A stretch of DNA of 64,000 nucleotides, taken from contig NZ_SRLA01000001.1 in NCBI RefSeq assembly GCF_004745825.1, positions 310,001 to 374,000 on the forward strand. Direction: 5' to 3'. A program made the position numbers and the translations under genes. The notes below the pieces were generated by a model. It saw only the letters and a program-made list of their open reading frames with translations, was not told where the DNA came from and made no database searches. Numbering within the stretch: the first letter of the stretch is position 1; each line of letters opens with the position of its first letter. The stretch comes from Hymenobacter fodinae. Lineage in GTDB: Bacteria; Bacteroidota; Bacteroidia; Cytophagales; Hymenobacteraceae. Positions 49,913-58,772 of this stretch are shown here, piece after piece.

Positions 49913-52750
49913 TTACTCGGTTGCCGAAACCGGGGCCTCCGCCAACGCTTTCTGAATCTGAGAAATAACTTCTCGCAGCCGCTGCGTGATGGTGCTTACA
50001 AGTGTAGTAACTGGCCCTGCTTGAAACTCCCCTTGCCATTGGTCGAGCTCAGTAACTGCCGGGAGCAAATGCCATACGTGCAAATGGGCCAAGCTGGGCT
50101 TCAGGGTGTGCGCGGTACTCTTCAGCTTGGCGATGTTGCCTTCTTTTTGGCCTTGCGCCAGTTCCTGCAGGGCTTCCTCGCTGCTTTCTACAAAAGTTTC
50201 AAGCATGAACGTCACGAAGCTCAGGTCGCCCTGGCCTACTTTCAGTAGCTCGCTGGTTTGGTACAGCGGCAGCGCGGGGCAAAGGGTAGAGTCAGGTTCG
50301 GGGGCTACGGCCTCCACCTGCGGAACCACCCATTCGCTTACTACTCGTAGCAGTTCGGCTTCCTGAAAAGGTTTGGCCAAATACCCGTTCATGCCGGCGG
50401 CCAAGCACTTTTCCCGCTCGCCTTTAATAGCATTGGCCGTTAGGGCAATGATGGGCGTGGTGAGTTGTAATTGCTGACGCAGTGCCTCGGTGGCCCCGTA
50501 GCCATCCAGAATGGGCATCTGGATATCCATCAAAATCAGGTCGAAGGTTTGCTCTTTCGCTAAGGTTAGGGCCTCCGCGCCGTGCACCGCCTCGGTAACC
50601 TGTACCTGAGCCTGCTGCAGAAAGGTCTTGGCAATCTGCCGGTTAAATCGGTTGTCTTCTACTAGCAATACGTGCTTGTGGCGCAGGTGCTGGCGCAGCG
50701 GGCTGTCTTCGGGGAGCTGCGCCTGAGGGAGCAGGTCTTGGGCGGTGCCTACGGGCAGGCGTAGGGTAAACTGAGTTATCGTGCCACGGTGCTTCTCACT
50801 CTCTAGCTGCACGTCGCCGCCCATGAGCTTAACCAGGTTCCGGCAAATGGGTAGGCCTAGGCCAGTACCCCCAAACTTGCGCGTAACAGAAGCGTCTTCC
50901 TGGCTGAATTCCTGGAAGATATGGGCCAGAAACTGCGGCTCGATACCAATACCCGTATCAGCCACCCGAAACAGCACATCCACCTGCCCTTCCGGTGCGC
51001 CGGCGTCTACCACCTCGCACGATACCAATACCCCGCCCTTCTCCGTGAATTTGATGGAGTTGCCCGCTAGGTTCAGCAAGACTTGTGTAATGCGGTAGGG
51101 GTCACCTAAGAGTACGGCGGGCAAGCCAGGGTCTACCTGCGTGTTCAGGTACAGCCCTTTTTCGGCCGCCTTGTAATGCAAGGTCTGCTCTACCTGAGCG
51201 AGCAAGTGGGCTGGGCCGAAGCCTACCTGCTCCAGCACCATCTTACCGGCTTCTAGCTTAGAAAGGTCCAGGATGTCGTTGATGATGACCAACAGGTTGT
51301 CGGCTGAGGTGGTAATAGCCTGCTGGTAGCTGCTTTGCGTGGGGGTGAGCGGGGTTTTGGCCAGTAACTGACTCATGCCCAGAATGGCATTCATGGGCGT
51401 CCGAATTTCGTGGCTCATGTTGGCCAGGAATAGCTCGCGTGCCCGCACTGCCGACTCAGCCGCTAGTTTAGCGTGGCGCAGAGCACGCTCGGTGGCTACC
51501 CGTTCTGTCACATCGAGGCCGTATCCCAGAATCATGTGCAAGGAACCGTCGGGGTGAAACACGGGCTGCAGGCACCGGTATTGATGACGGTCGCCGTCGG
51601 GGCGAAGGAACGTTTCTTCGTAGGTGACTAAGCTGCGTTCCTGTACGGCCAGCTGGAACTGAGCATGCCGCTCATGGGCCATAGCCACGGGGCGTTGGGT
51701 CCGGGCAAAGTACTCATAGTTGTCGCGTCCAATGACCCATTTCCGCATTTCCGGGTCCTTAATGCCGCTGGCGTTGACAAACAAGTACCGGAACTGGTGG
51801 TCGAAAACGCCCACGTCGCAGGGCAGCTGGTCCAGCACAAACTCATAAAAAGCCCGTTGGTCAGCCAGTTGCTTTTCTGCCTGTCGGCGCTCGGTAATAT
51901 CCTCCCCTATGCCTACCATCATGTGTAGGGAGCCGTCGGGGGAAAAAACGGGCAGGAAGTGCCGCAGCATACACTGGCGACCCGCCGCCGTTTCCTGAAT
52001 TTCCTCCCACGCAACGGCGGTCCGAGTTTGCAATGCCTGCTCAAAGCACTGGCGGCGCTGCACGGCTAGTTCTTGAGGGCGCTGGAACTGGGCGCAGTAT
52101 TCAAAGTCATCGTGGCCAATAACCCAAGCGCGAGTTGCTGCATCCAGAATGCCTTTGGTATTCACAAACCGGTAGCGGTGCTGAGCGTCAAACACGGCCA
52201 CCTCCACGGGCAGTTCTTGCAGAATAGTCTCGTAGAAAGCTGGTGAGGCTTCTTGCTCAACTGCTAACTGGGCCGGCAACGCAGTGCCAGGTTGGGGCTG
52301 AAGGCGTAGCAAGTGGCCTACTGATCCGTCACCTAGTATCAAGTAATCTAACTCTACTACTTGGCCAGTTGCCAGCAGTAGCTCCGTACCCCGCACCGAT
52401 TTACCATTGGCACGAAACTGTCGGGTTTGGGCTGTAAATTCGGTGGGTTGCTGGAAGTGATGCTGTAGTGCGGTTGCGCAGTCGGTTTCCTCCGTGTTGC
52501 TGAGCCATTCTAGGCCACTCTGGTTTGCCGCCACCGTTTGGCCATCAGCAGACAATAGGAGGTTGCTGCCGGGCATTATTTCTAGTAAGCCAGCCAACCG
52601 GGCCTCTGCAAGGCGCGCTTGCTGCTGCGCTGCAGCCAGAGTCTCTTGTAAACCCGCAATGTGACTTTCTGCCCAGGCACGCCATGCCCGCTCGTCAGTT
52701 GGTGGTGTTGCCGGATTATTTTTTAAGTCAAGAAGCTCAACAGCAGCCAT
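49913..52750 (-). CDS. Cytosolic hybrid sensor histidine kinase (PAS-HK-REC-Hpt)
   Basis: 945 aa with no membrane segment. An N-terminal coiled coil (~20-50) and three PAS-like domains (~50-150, 165-290, 295-420; the last two share VFDxQxRYxFVN and PVFxPDGSLHM) precede a HisKA with the phospho-His in LANMSHEIRTPMNAILGMSQLL (~447), an HATPase (DTGIGIEP, FGGTGLGLPICRNLVKLMGG), a receiver (LLVEDNRFNRQ; phospho-Asp in LILMDIQMPILDGYG, ~741) and an Hpt domain (STAHTLKPSL, ~880). A complete intramolecular phosphorelay, probably passing phosphate to a separate response regulator not encoded nearby. Signal probably intracellular (redox, light or ligand through PAS). A candidate -7 box lies 31 bp upstream. 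Confidence 0.95.
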   Translation of the reverse strand: MAAVELLDLKNNPATPPTDERAWRAWAESHIAGLQETLAAAQQQARLAEARLAGLLEIMPGSNLLLSADGQTVAANQSGLEWLSNTEETDCATALQHHFQQPTEFTAQTRQFRANGKSVRGTELLLATGQVVELDYLILGDGSVGHLLRLQPQPGTALPAQLAVEQEASPAFYETILQELPVEVAVFDAQHRYRFVNTKGILDAATRAWVIGHDDFEYCAQFQRPQELAVQRRQCFEQALQTRTAVAWEEIQETAAGRQCMLRHFLPVFSPDGSLHMMVGIGEDITERRQAEKQLADQRAFYEFVLDQLPCDVGVFDHQFRYLFVNASGIKDPEMRKWVIGRDNYEYFARTQRPVAMAHERHAQFQLAVQERSLVTYEETFLRPDGDRHQYRCLQPVFHPDGSLHMILGYGLDVTERVATERALRHAKLAAESAVRARELFLANMSHEIRTPMNAILGMSQLLAKTPLTPTQSSYQQAITTSADNLLVIINDILDLSKLEAGKMVLEQVGFGPAHLLAQVEQTLHYKAAEKGLYLNTQVDPGLPAVLLGDPYRITQVLLNLAGNSIKFTEKGGVLVSCEVVDAGAPEGQVDVLFRVADTGIGIEPQFLAHIFQEFSQEDASVTRKFGGTGLGLPICRNLVKLMGGDVQLESEKHRGTITQFTLRLPVGTAQDLLPQAQLPEDSPLRQHLRHKHVLLVEDNRFNRQIAKTFLQQAQVQVTEAVHGAEALTLAKEQTFDLILMDIQMPILDGYGATEALRQQLQLTTPIIALTANAIKGEREKCLAAGMNGYLAKPFQEAELLRVVSEWVVPQVEAVAPEPDSTLCPALPLYQTSELLKVGQGDLSFVTFMLETFVESSEEALQELAQGQKEGNIAKLKSTAHTLKPSLAHLHVWHLLPAVTELDQWQGEFQAGPVTTLVSTITQRLREVISQIQKALAEAPVSATE

Positions 52751-52780
52751 TCAGTGCAAATGCAAAGGGAAATAAGGAGA

Positions 52781-52788
52781 CAAATATA
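52781..52788 (-). promoter_or_regulatory. Candidate -7 box of the hybrid kinase gene
   Basis: TATATTTG on the minus strand (TAnnTTTG), 31 bp before the start codon at 52750. The -33 element is not convincing. Confidence 0.45.
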
Positions 52789-53199
52789 CTTAGCTGCTCT
52801 CCTGAAATTGTCTTATATAAAGATAAATGGTTTGAGATTAAATATAACTATTTTGTTGATATTTGACCTGAAAGGCCAAGCGTTATGATCACCGGCTCTT
52901 TCGTGAGCCTTATACGCGCCCATACTGGTGAATTTATCCGTCTTTGGTCAGTTTTCATTTACTGACACGGCAGCACTATTTCTAAGATTTGTTAGATGAA
53001 ATAGAGTGCTAGATAATAGATCTTTTTAGTGAATAGCTGTGAGTTATTATTCATCAGATAAACAGGCATTTGCCAAGAAAAACCATATTCGGCTGCACCT
53101 TGTGAGACTACTGTAGAGGACCAGTTATATTGAGATTCAGGCCTCACTTCGGTGGAGCGGGCTGATAGCTTGATACTCTTCTTGGCAGTGGGTTAGGCA

Positions 53200-53395
53200 A
53201 AAAAAGAGGCTGAAGCTCCCACAGCTTCAGCCTCTCTATCGTTTCTCCGTCACCCGGATCCCACCAACGGCAGGAGAAACGCTACAACGGCATGATCCCA
53301 CCCACAACCGTTGTATTCTGTTGACTAACCTTGCTTGCGGTCAGTCTTATTTTAAGTATTCGTTTCTGATTTTACAGGCTTAGCGAGCAAGGTTT
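53200..53395 (-). ncRNA. Candidate structured non-coding RNA with repeated GGUGGGAUC loops
   Basis: Read on the minus strand from ~53395 to ~53200. (1) A 12-bp long-range stem, 53383-53394 with 53327-53338 (one G-U pair). (2) Hairpin 53308-53315/53283-53290 (UACAACGG/CCGUUGUA). (3) Hairpin 53273-53281/53240-53248 (CGUUUCUCC/GGAGAAACG). (4) A terminator hairpin, GAGGCUGAAGCU/AGCUUCAGCCUC, followed by seven U. Hairpins 2 and 3 both display the nine bases GGUGGGAUC in their loops. No ORF overlaps. The 5' end is unknown; a TGTATTTG-like -7 box at 53455-53462 (one mismatch) would give ~240 nt. I know no RNA family this matches. A self-standing sRNA is favoured because both flanking genes point away. 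Confidence 0.6.
53208..53238 (-). terminator. Terminator of the candidate RNA
   Basis: On the minus strand GAGGCTGAAGCT-GTGGG-AGCTTCAGCCTC followed by a T7 run. No protein-coding gene on this strand ends here, so it must end a non-coding transcript. Confidence 0.8.
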
Positions 53396-53583
53396 AATAA
53401 CCTGAACTAAGCTCATCATGCAAGACAATTGTAACCGACTGCTTACAACATGCTCAAATACAAGCACAAGGTCTAAAGAATATCAGCGCATATCTACCGC
53501 CTGGTTCGCAAGTTATGGTGCTGCATTAACATGCAAGGTTATAATTTAGTAACTTGGCCGTTAGTTGGGCACCAAACCTTGTC

Positions 53584-54450
53584 ATGAAGCTCCAATTCGA
53601 ACCCATTCAGCCTACCGCCGACAGCTCCTTTACGCTGTTGCACTACACCAACGTTGAGAAAGGCGACCTGCTCTGGCATTACCATCCCGAGTATGAGCTG
53701 GTTTATCTGCCACAGGGTAGTGGACGGCGCCACATTGGTCAGCACATTTCTCGCTTCGAGGAGGGCGAGCTAGTCCTCATTGGCCCCGACCTGCCCCATC
53801 TGACATTTAGTTACGGGCAACCGGCCGGTATTCCGTTCGAGGAAATTGTGGTACAGCTGCGGTCTGATTTTCTAGGCGACACTTTCTGGCAGCATCCCGA
53901 GCTGGCGGATATCCGGCAGTTGCTGGCCCGCGCCCACGAGGGCCTCTCGTTTGGGGGCGAAACCCGGGCCGCAGTAGGCGCTGAGTTGCGTCGCCTGTTA
54001 GACGAACCCCCCTTCGCCCGCCTGCTTACGCTGTTGCGCGTGCTCCAAACACTGGCTCAAGCCCCGGCCTCCGAGTGTCTTTCTCTGCACGCGGGCCACG
54101 CCGGCCTAGGGCGGCAGGGCAAAGAGCAGCAGCGCCTCAGCCGGGTGTACCAGTTCCTGGAGCAGCACTACCAGCGGGCCTCACTCTCGGTGCAGGAGGT
54201 GGCGGAAGTGGCTAACCTCTCGGTGCCCGCCTTCTGTCGCTACTTCCGGCAAATGACCCGCCTCACCCTCACCGACTTCTTGCAGGAGTACCGCGTAGGC
54301 CACGCCTGCCGCCTGCTGCTCGATGATATTCCCGTGACGGAGGTGTGCTACGCCAGCGGCTTCAGTAACGTGTCGCACTTCAACAAAACCTTCCGCCGGC
54401 ACACTGGTCAAAGCCCTACGGAGTACCGGCGGCAGCGCTTAGTAGTGTAA
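53584..54450 (+). CDS. AraC-family transcriptional regulator
   Basis: 288 aa from ATG 53584 (MKLQFEPIQPTADSSFTLLH). N-terminal cupin sensor (residues ~15-130, LLWHYHPEYELVYLPQGSGR, LVLIGPDLPHL) and two helix-turn-helix motifs at the C-terminus (~190-285: VQEVAEVANLSVPAFCRYFRQMTRLTLTDFLQEYR; VTEVCYASGFSNVSHFNKTFRRHTGQSPTEYRR). The ligand is likely a small carbohydrate-like molecule, by family. No adjacent target operon; it stands alone between the candidate RNA and the convergent grpB-family gene. Confidence 0.92.
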   Translation: MKLQFEPIQPTADSSFTLLHYTNVEKGDLLWHYHPEYELVYLPQGSGRRHIGQHISRFEEGELVLIGPDLPHLTFSYGQPAGIPFEEIVVQLRSDFLGDTFWQHPELADIRQLLARAHEGLSFGGETRAAVGAELRRLLDEPPFARLLTLLRVLQTLAQAPASECLSLHAGHAGLGRQGKEQQRLSRVYQFLEQHYQRASLSVQEVAEVANLSVPAFCRYFRQMTRLTLTDFLQEYRVGHACRLLLDDIPVTEVCYASGFSNVSHFNKTFRRHTGQSPTEYRRQRLVV

Positions 54451-54518
54451 GTACAGTGGCCTAGAGCCGCTTGGCAGTGCGTCGGGGCTGGATTTTTGCT
54501 GTGTACGCCACCCGTGGC

Positions 54519-55115
54519 TTATTCAGCAGGAGTCCAGCCTATCTGTTCAGCCCACAGTTCGGCAGCGTAATACAGCAGATGAAAAACGGGCTCTTTCACA
54601 TACAAGTACCCATCAATACTGTGCGGGAATAGGGAGGCGGCCCGTAGTTTTAGTTCTCCGTACGCCTCACGAGCTGGGGCCTGACTACGCAAGTAGTCGC
54701 GAAAGAGGAGCGCGTAGCGAGTATTGAACCGCCCCTGCTCCCGAATGTGCAGGTGCATGCGTCGTTCGCCCGCCGGCTCGCGCATGTAGCGCTTTTCAAG
54801 TTCCGCAGAATCGGCCGGCAACCCGTGAAAGATGTCGTGAATCAAGTGCTCTCCCTGCTGAAAGCCTGCTGCCTGCAGCCGCCCAACAAGCTCGGTGGCG
54901 TTTTGCAGGCTGCTCACCTGGAGTTGCACATCGAGCACATCTTTAGCGCACAAACCGGGGACAGCAGTAGAGCCGATATGATTGATGGCTAGCAGACTTT
55001 CTCCTGTCACTGCTCGGAGTCGTTGGGCGAGAAGGTCAAATTCCTGGGCCCACCCCGCCTGATAGGGCACTATGACGACAGGCCTTGACGGAGCAAAAAT
55101 TGGCAGATTGGGCAT
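54519..55115 (-). CDS. GrpB family protein (predicted nucleotidyltransferase)
   Basis: 198 aa. GrpB/UPF0157 features: VVIVPYQAGWAQEFDLLAQRL, INHIGSTAVPGLCAKDVLDVQL (GS...D..D nucleotidyltransferase-like core), MHLHIREQGRFNTRYALLFRDYLR and the C-terminal helix. Members are predicted nucleotidyltransferases of unknown substrate. The IGSTAVPG and D-D pattern is intact, so likely active. Single gene, convergent with the araC-like gene and divergent from the DUF922 gene. Confidence 0.85.
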   Translation of the reverse strand: MPNLPIFAPSRPVVIVPYQAGWAQEFDLLAQRLRAVTGESLLAINHIGSTAVPGLCAKDVLDVQLQVSSLQNATELVGRLQAAGFQQGEHLIHDIFHGLPADSAELEKRYMREPAGERRMHLHIREQGRFNTRYALLFRDYLRSQAPAREAYGELKLRAASLFPHSIDGYLYVKEPVFHLLYYAAELWAEQIGWTPAE

Positions 55116-55311
55116 ACACTAACTGTATCTAGGCCAGTAATAAGCAAGCAGGAAGGGCGTTTACAGTCATCAAGAAGCATGGTCTCTTTAATAGATCAAG
55201 CTAGCATCTTTTTGCGGCTACGTTAGCCGCTCTACTGTCAGCAAGCGCTTAACCTTGAACGCGCTAGGCCACTCCCGGTGTTAGACAGACACACGACTAG
55301 ACTATTTCCTT

Positions 55312-56451
55312 ATGCCTGCTTTCTCGGTCAAGTGGCCGGCTATGCTTCGCCGGGGCTGGTGGCTATTGGTGCTGCCCGTGCTGGCACTCATACTGGCGGC
55401 GGTTCCGGCCGGCACCCGCGAAACTCCCTTGGTGCTGCAGCCCGTGAAGCTGCCGTTTACGCCTACTCAATTTTACGTAGCCCACATCCGGGATGAGCGG
55501 CCTAACCGGGCCGCGGTGGCTTGGCTGGTGCCCGCGTCCGCCAAAGCGGGCACGCCGCTGCCGGCCGCTCAGCCCGTTGATTTACAGGGAGGTGGCCTAG
55601 CGGCCATTCAGGCCTTTGTGCGCCAAAGCCTGCCCCGCAATTCGGCGCTACGTCCCATTCAGATCCGGTTGCGGGAGTGCCGGGTGCAGGAGAAGGCTGC
55701 GGCCAACGGGGCCGTCGAAGGACAGATCAACCTAGATCTGGCCTTCGACTATCAGACTCCCGAGCGAACTGTGTTTCTGACCCAGTACCGGGGTGGGGCC
55801 CGCTACGTGCGGAACGCTGCTGACCGCACACCCGTGGAGCCAACTCTGCGTCAGGCGTTAGCCAGCTCTCTAGTCTACCTGAACACATGGCTAAACCAAG
55901 CCGCGGCTACCGATGTGCGCCTGGCTACGGCGGTGCACCCTACCTTCCATTACGAGACTCGCCGCACAGAGACTGATACTGTGTTCTACGACCCCGCCCA
56001 CCCGCTCACCTGGACCGACTTTACTGGGCAGCCTCGCCCGCGAGGAATGTATGCCGCCTCGGTGTTTCCTAGCTTTGCTTACCAGGGCCGGCCACGAGTG
56101 CGCAATGGCGTAGTGGAGTTGGATATTCTGCTTTCCGTCTTTGTGGTGCGCAGCTCTTCGTGGGTGGCACCGGGGCAACAGACGGCCGTCAACCTCAACC
56201 ACGAGCAGCGCCACTTTGATTTGGTGCGGATTGTGGCAGAGCGCTTCCGCCGCAAAGCTTCCCCCGATAGCCTGACAGTGGAAGATTACAACAGCATTCT
56301 GCAACTACAGTACCTCAAATCGTTCACCGAGATGAACCACGTGCAGGATCAGTACGATGCCGAGACGCATGGTGGCACCGACCTAGCCGCCCAAGAACGC
56401 TGGAACCGCCGCATCGATGCTGATTTAAAGAAGTATGGTGTCATACGCTAG
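55312..56451 (+). CDS. DUF922-type putative secreted zinc metalloprotease
   Basis: 379 aa. Hydrophobic N-terminus (WWLLVLPVLALILAAVPAG) acts as signal peptide or anchor. The C-terminal part (~240-370) contains PLTWTDFTGQP and NLNHEQRHFDLVRIVAERFRRK; the HEQRHFD motif is the HExxH-like zinc motif of DUF922. The N-terminal ~220 residues are a separate beta-rich domain of no recognised family (LPRNSALRPIQIRLRECRVQEKA). Enzyme activity is predicted from the motif only. The stop TAG is part of a TAGGCCA heptamer, and a 64-bp palindrome follows. Confidence 0.75.
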   Translation: MPAFSVKWPAMLRRGWWLLVLPVLALILAAVPAGTRETPLVLQPVKLPFTPTQFYVAHIRDERPNRAAVAWLVPASAKAGTPLPAAQPVDLQGGGLAAIQAFVRQSLPRNSALRPIQIRLRECRVQEKAAANGAVEGQINLDLAFDYQTPERTVFLTQYRGGARYVRNAADRTPVEPTLRQALASSLVYLNTWLNQAAATDVRLATAVHPTFHYETRRTETDTVFYDPAHPLTWTDFTGQPRPRGMYAASVFPSFAYQGRPRVRNGVVELDILLSVFVVRSSSWVAPGQQTAVNLNHEQRHFDLVRIVAERFRRKASPDSLTVEDYNSILQLQYLKSFTEMNHVQDQYDAETHGGTDLAAQERWNRRIDADLKKYGVIR

Positions 56452-56477
56452 GCCACAATAGCTGATGCAAGTGGCCT

Positions 56478-56541
56478 AGCTTTGAGATACGAAAAAGCCC
56501 CCGCAGCATATGCTACGGGGGCTTTTTCGTATCTCAAAGCT
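56478..56541. terminator. 64-bp near-perfect palindrome, bidirectional terminator
   Basis: AGCTTTGAGATACGAAAAAG... and its complement meet without a loop at CATATG; a single C-A mismatch (56504/56515). Between convergent DUF922 and lipoprotein genes. Confidence 0.85.
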
Positions 56542-56546
56542 GGAAG

Positions 56547-57227
56547 CTAGTTTTTCACTTTACGCTCGCCGTCGTCGTCTACTTTCACTTTGCGGCCACT
56601 GGCGTACTTGGTTTTCCGCTCGCCATCCTTGTCAATTTTGACCTTGGTGCCGTTGGCGTATTCAATTTTCACGTCGCCCCCATCGCGCTCATACTTCACG
56701 ATGGCCGGGCCCTGGCGGCGGGCTGGAGCAGCGGCTCGTATTGTGGTGGTAGAGGTGGTTTCCGTAGTGGCCGTGTAGGGCGTACCAGCGTAGTAGGCCT
56801 CGCGGTTAGAAGCATAGGTATTATACTGGGCCGGGTCCGTCACGATAGTTTTCACAGAGCGGTCGGTTTCGTCGTTGATGGAGCGTAGCGCTGCATAACG
56901 ACCCGTAGTGTCGGTGGCGTAGCGCGTATTGGCTTCCTGCAGACGACGGCCGCGGGTGTAATAAGTTTTCTGCACTTTGGTAACGACTACCGTATCGGTC
57001 AGGCGCAAGTCCTGGGCAATACGGTCGGCGAGGCGGTCAGCATCGGTGCGGTAGGCTGCCGTGTCGGCATCAGTTGAGGTTACCTCGGTGGCAGCCGCAT
57101 CGCGGGCTACTACCGCCGTATCGGCAGATGGAGTGGTAGCGGCATCCACGGCCGCTTGTTTATCCTGGTTACAGGAAACGGCTGTGAGAGTAGCCGCGCA
57201 GGAGAGAAAAAGGAGCGTCTTATGCAT
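56547..57227 (-). CDS. Lipoprotein with C-terminal charged tandem repeats
   Basis: 226 aa from the start at 57227 (MHKTLLFLSCAATLTAVSC); the frame is open upstream, but that extension precedes a clear lipoprotein signal. Lipobox LTAVSC. The middle region is Thr/Ala/Asp-rich, with a DRLADRIAQDLRLTDTVVVTKV helix similar to those of small envelope stress proteins. The end carries three repeats of the pattern G-x-K-x-K-hydrophobic-D-x-D-GERK-x-K-Y, which will form a beta-hairpin-like, highly charged tail. Function unknown. It faces the DUF922 gene across the palindrome. Confidence 0.75.
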   Translation of the reverse strand: MHKTLLFLSCAATLTAVSCNQDKQAAVDAATTPSADTAVVARDAAATEVTSTDADTAAYRTDADRLADRIAQDLRLTDTVVVTKVQKTYYTRGRRLQEANTRYATDTTGRYAALRSINDETDRSVKTIVTDPAQYNTYASNREAYYAGTPYTATTETTSTTTIRAAAPARRQGPAIVKYERDGGDVKIEYANGTKVKIDKDGERKTKYASGRKVKVDDDGERKVKN

Positions 57228-57491
57228 GAGTTCAAAAGCTAGTGAAATCCGCAGCTGAAAAAGCCGGGGGTTGGCGCTCAGTACGTAGGCTTTTCTATAT
57301 AGTTTTTTGCTCACTTAGCTATGAGTGCAAAGTATTTTATATTATTATACTGATAGTCAGAGCAATAAATACCTGTGCTTGCCTTGTTTAAGCTCGACTA
57401 TTAGTTGGACCGAGAATAATCAGACCCACAGGCAACCCTAGGCTACCCCCAGCCATCTACCCAATACCAGTCACCCAAATCCTTTTCGCTT

Positions 57492-58169
57492 ATGAAGACG
57501 CCTATCTACCGCGCTGTTGTAGCTGCTACGCTGCTTGTCTTTAGCTCAGGAGCTGCATTAGCCCAGAGAACCCAGACCCGCTCAGTCGGCGACTTTGAGA
57601 TGCTGCAAACTTCCGGCGCCGTGAACGTGGTGTTGCGCCAAGGCTCGCAAACCTCGGTGAAGGTAGAAGCGGAGCCCGATGTAGTAGAGCAAATCAGAAC
57701 GGAAGTAAAAGGCAATAAGCTGGTTATCTACCGCGACCAAGAAAACGTATCGTTGCTGCAGCGCATGAAGAGCACGGGTAAAGTGATGGTGTATATCACG
57801 TGCCCGCGTCTGAGCTCGGTAGAAGCTAGCGGCGCTTGCGACGTGAAGAGCGAAACTCCCTTTAAGGCCGGCGACTTTACCATCCGGGCCAGCGGGGCCA
57901 GCGACATCACCCTCAACCTCGACGTGAAGAACCTGAACGCCAGCGCCTCCGGGGCCAGCGACCTGCGCCTAACCGGTTACGCTGAGCGCCAGCAGGTATC
58001 TATCAGCGGCAGCAGCGACTACCGCGCCTACGACCTGAAAAGCAAGCGCGCCCAGGTGCAGGCCAGCGGCGCCAGCGACGCCTACGTGGCTGTGGCCGAT
58101 GAGCTTTCCTCCCGCAGCTCCGGTGCCAGCGACATCCACTACAAAGGCAGCCCCCGGGTAATCAAGTAA
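57492..58169 (+). CDS. GIN-domain (DUF2807) secreted protein
   Basis: 225 aa with signal peptide (MKTPIYRAVVAATLLVFSSGAALAQ). The mature part is the 'head GIN' beta-solenoid: six near-identical turns marked by SGACD, SGASD (four times) and SGSSD, spaced ~20-25 residues. GIN-domain proteins are periplasmic or surface proteins of Bacteroidota with no assigned function. The repetition is at protein level; it is a single gene with a strong downstream terminator. Confidence 0.85.
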   Translation: MKTPIYRAVVAATLLVFSSGAALAQRTQTRSVGDFEMLQTSGAVNVVLRQGSQTSVKVEAEPDVVEQIRTEVKGNKLVIYRDQENVSLLQRMKSTGKVMVYITCPRLSSVEASGACDVKSETPFKAGDFTIRASGASDITLNLDVKNLNASASGASDLRLTGYAERQQVSISGSSDYRAYDLKSKRAQVQASGASDAYVAVADELSSRSSGASDIHYKGSPRVIK

Positions 58170-58210
58170 CTGGCCTAGACCCCTAGGCCAGGCTATTATA
58201 GCTTCCTGCA

Positions 58211-58260
58211 CCACACAAACAAAAGCCCGGCAGCAATCTGTCGGGCTTTTGTTTGTGTGG
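58211..58260. terminator. Bidirectional terminator, 22-bp arms
   Basis: CCACACAAACAAAAGCCCG and its complement CGGGCTTTTGTTTGTGTGG with a short loop; one mismatch near the apex. Between convergent GIN and Rid-family genes. Confidence 0.9.
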
Positions 58261-58271
58261 TAGTCAGTGTC

Positions 58272-58664
58272 TTACTTCACTACGGTAGCTTCTAGCTCTA
58301 CCGTCAGAGAAGCAAACAGGCCCTTCACTTCTAGTAGTGTAGCAGCTTGCTTGATGCCGTGTTTTGCCAGCCAGGGGCCATACACATCCATGCAGGTTGA
58401 GAAAAACTCTTGCACGGAGGTGGTGTACACGTTCAACCGAACAATACCCGCGCATTCGTACCCGGCTTCACTGATGAGCTGCTCCAGGTTCTGGATGGTT
58501 TGCTGGAGTTGGGTGCGCATATCGGCGGTGCTGGGTTGGCCTTCGGCACTGATGGCCACCTGCCCGGAGCAGTAGAGCGTGCCGGCGGGCTGCTTGATTT
58601 CAACGGCTTGTACTGAGTTGGAGTACTGGCCCCAGGGCCAGGGGTCTACGGTGCGCTTTTCCAT
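58272..58664 (-). CDS. Rid (YjgF/UK114) family protein without the catalytic Arg
   Basis: 130 aa. Typical Rid trimer fold: GTLYCSGQVAISAEGQ, LQQTIQNLEQLISEAGYECAGIVRLNVYTTS, and the C-terminal VELEATVV. The Arg that makes RidA an enamine/imine deaminase, expected in the ARSCVEV-type segment, is replaced here (QAATLLEVKGL). So a Rid subgroup other than RidA, and a deaminase function is doubtful. Neighbour WYL and AraC regulators give no clue to the substrate. Confidence 0.8.
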   Translation of the reverse strand: MEKRTVDPWPWGQYSNSVQAVEIKQPAGTLYCSGQVAISAEGQPSTADMRTQLQQTIQNLEQLISEAGYECAGIVRLNVYTTSVQEFFSTCMDVYGPWLAKHGIKQAATLLEVKGLFASLTVELEATVVK

Positions 58665-58772
58665 TGTTAAGGGAGCTTGAAGAGAGATAGTATCAGGTGT
58701 TCCTCACTTGATAATTCAAAGGTCAAGCCCCCAACTGACAGCCCTGTGTCAGCATGTTTTTGGCTCAAAAAA

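Larger units (their letters stand above)
52751..53583. other. AT-richer 0.83-kb gap between a histidine kinase gene and an araC-like gene
   Basis: No ORF of 60 codons or more. It holds the histidine-kinase promoter at its left end, a candidate structured RNA (about 53200-53395, minus strand) and the promoter of the araC-like gene at its right end. 52790-53100 is AT-rich, with only a small GGCTC/GAGCC hairpin (~52894-52909) seen. Confidence 0.6.
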
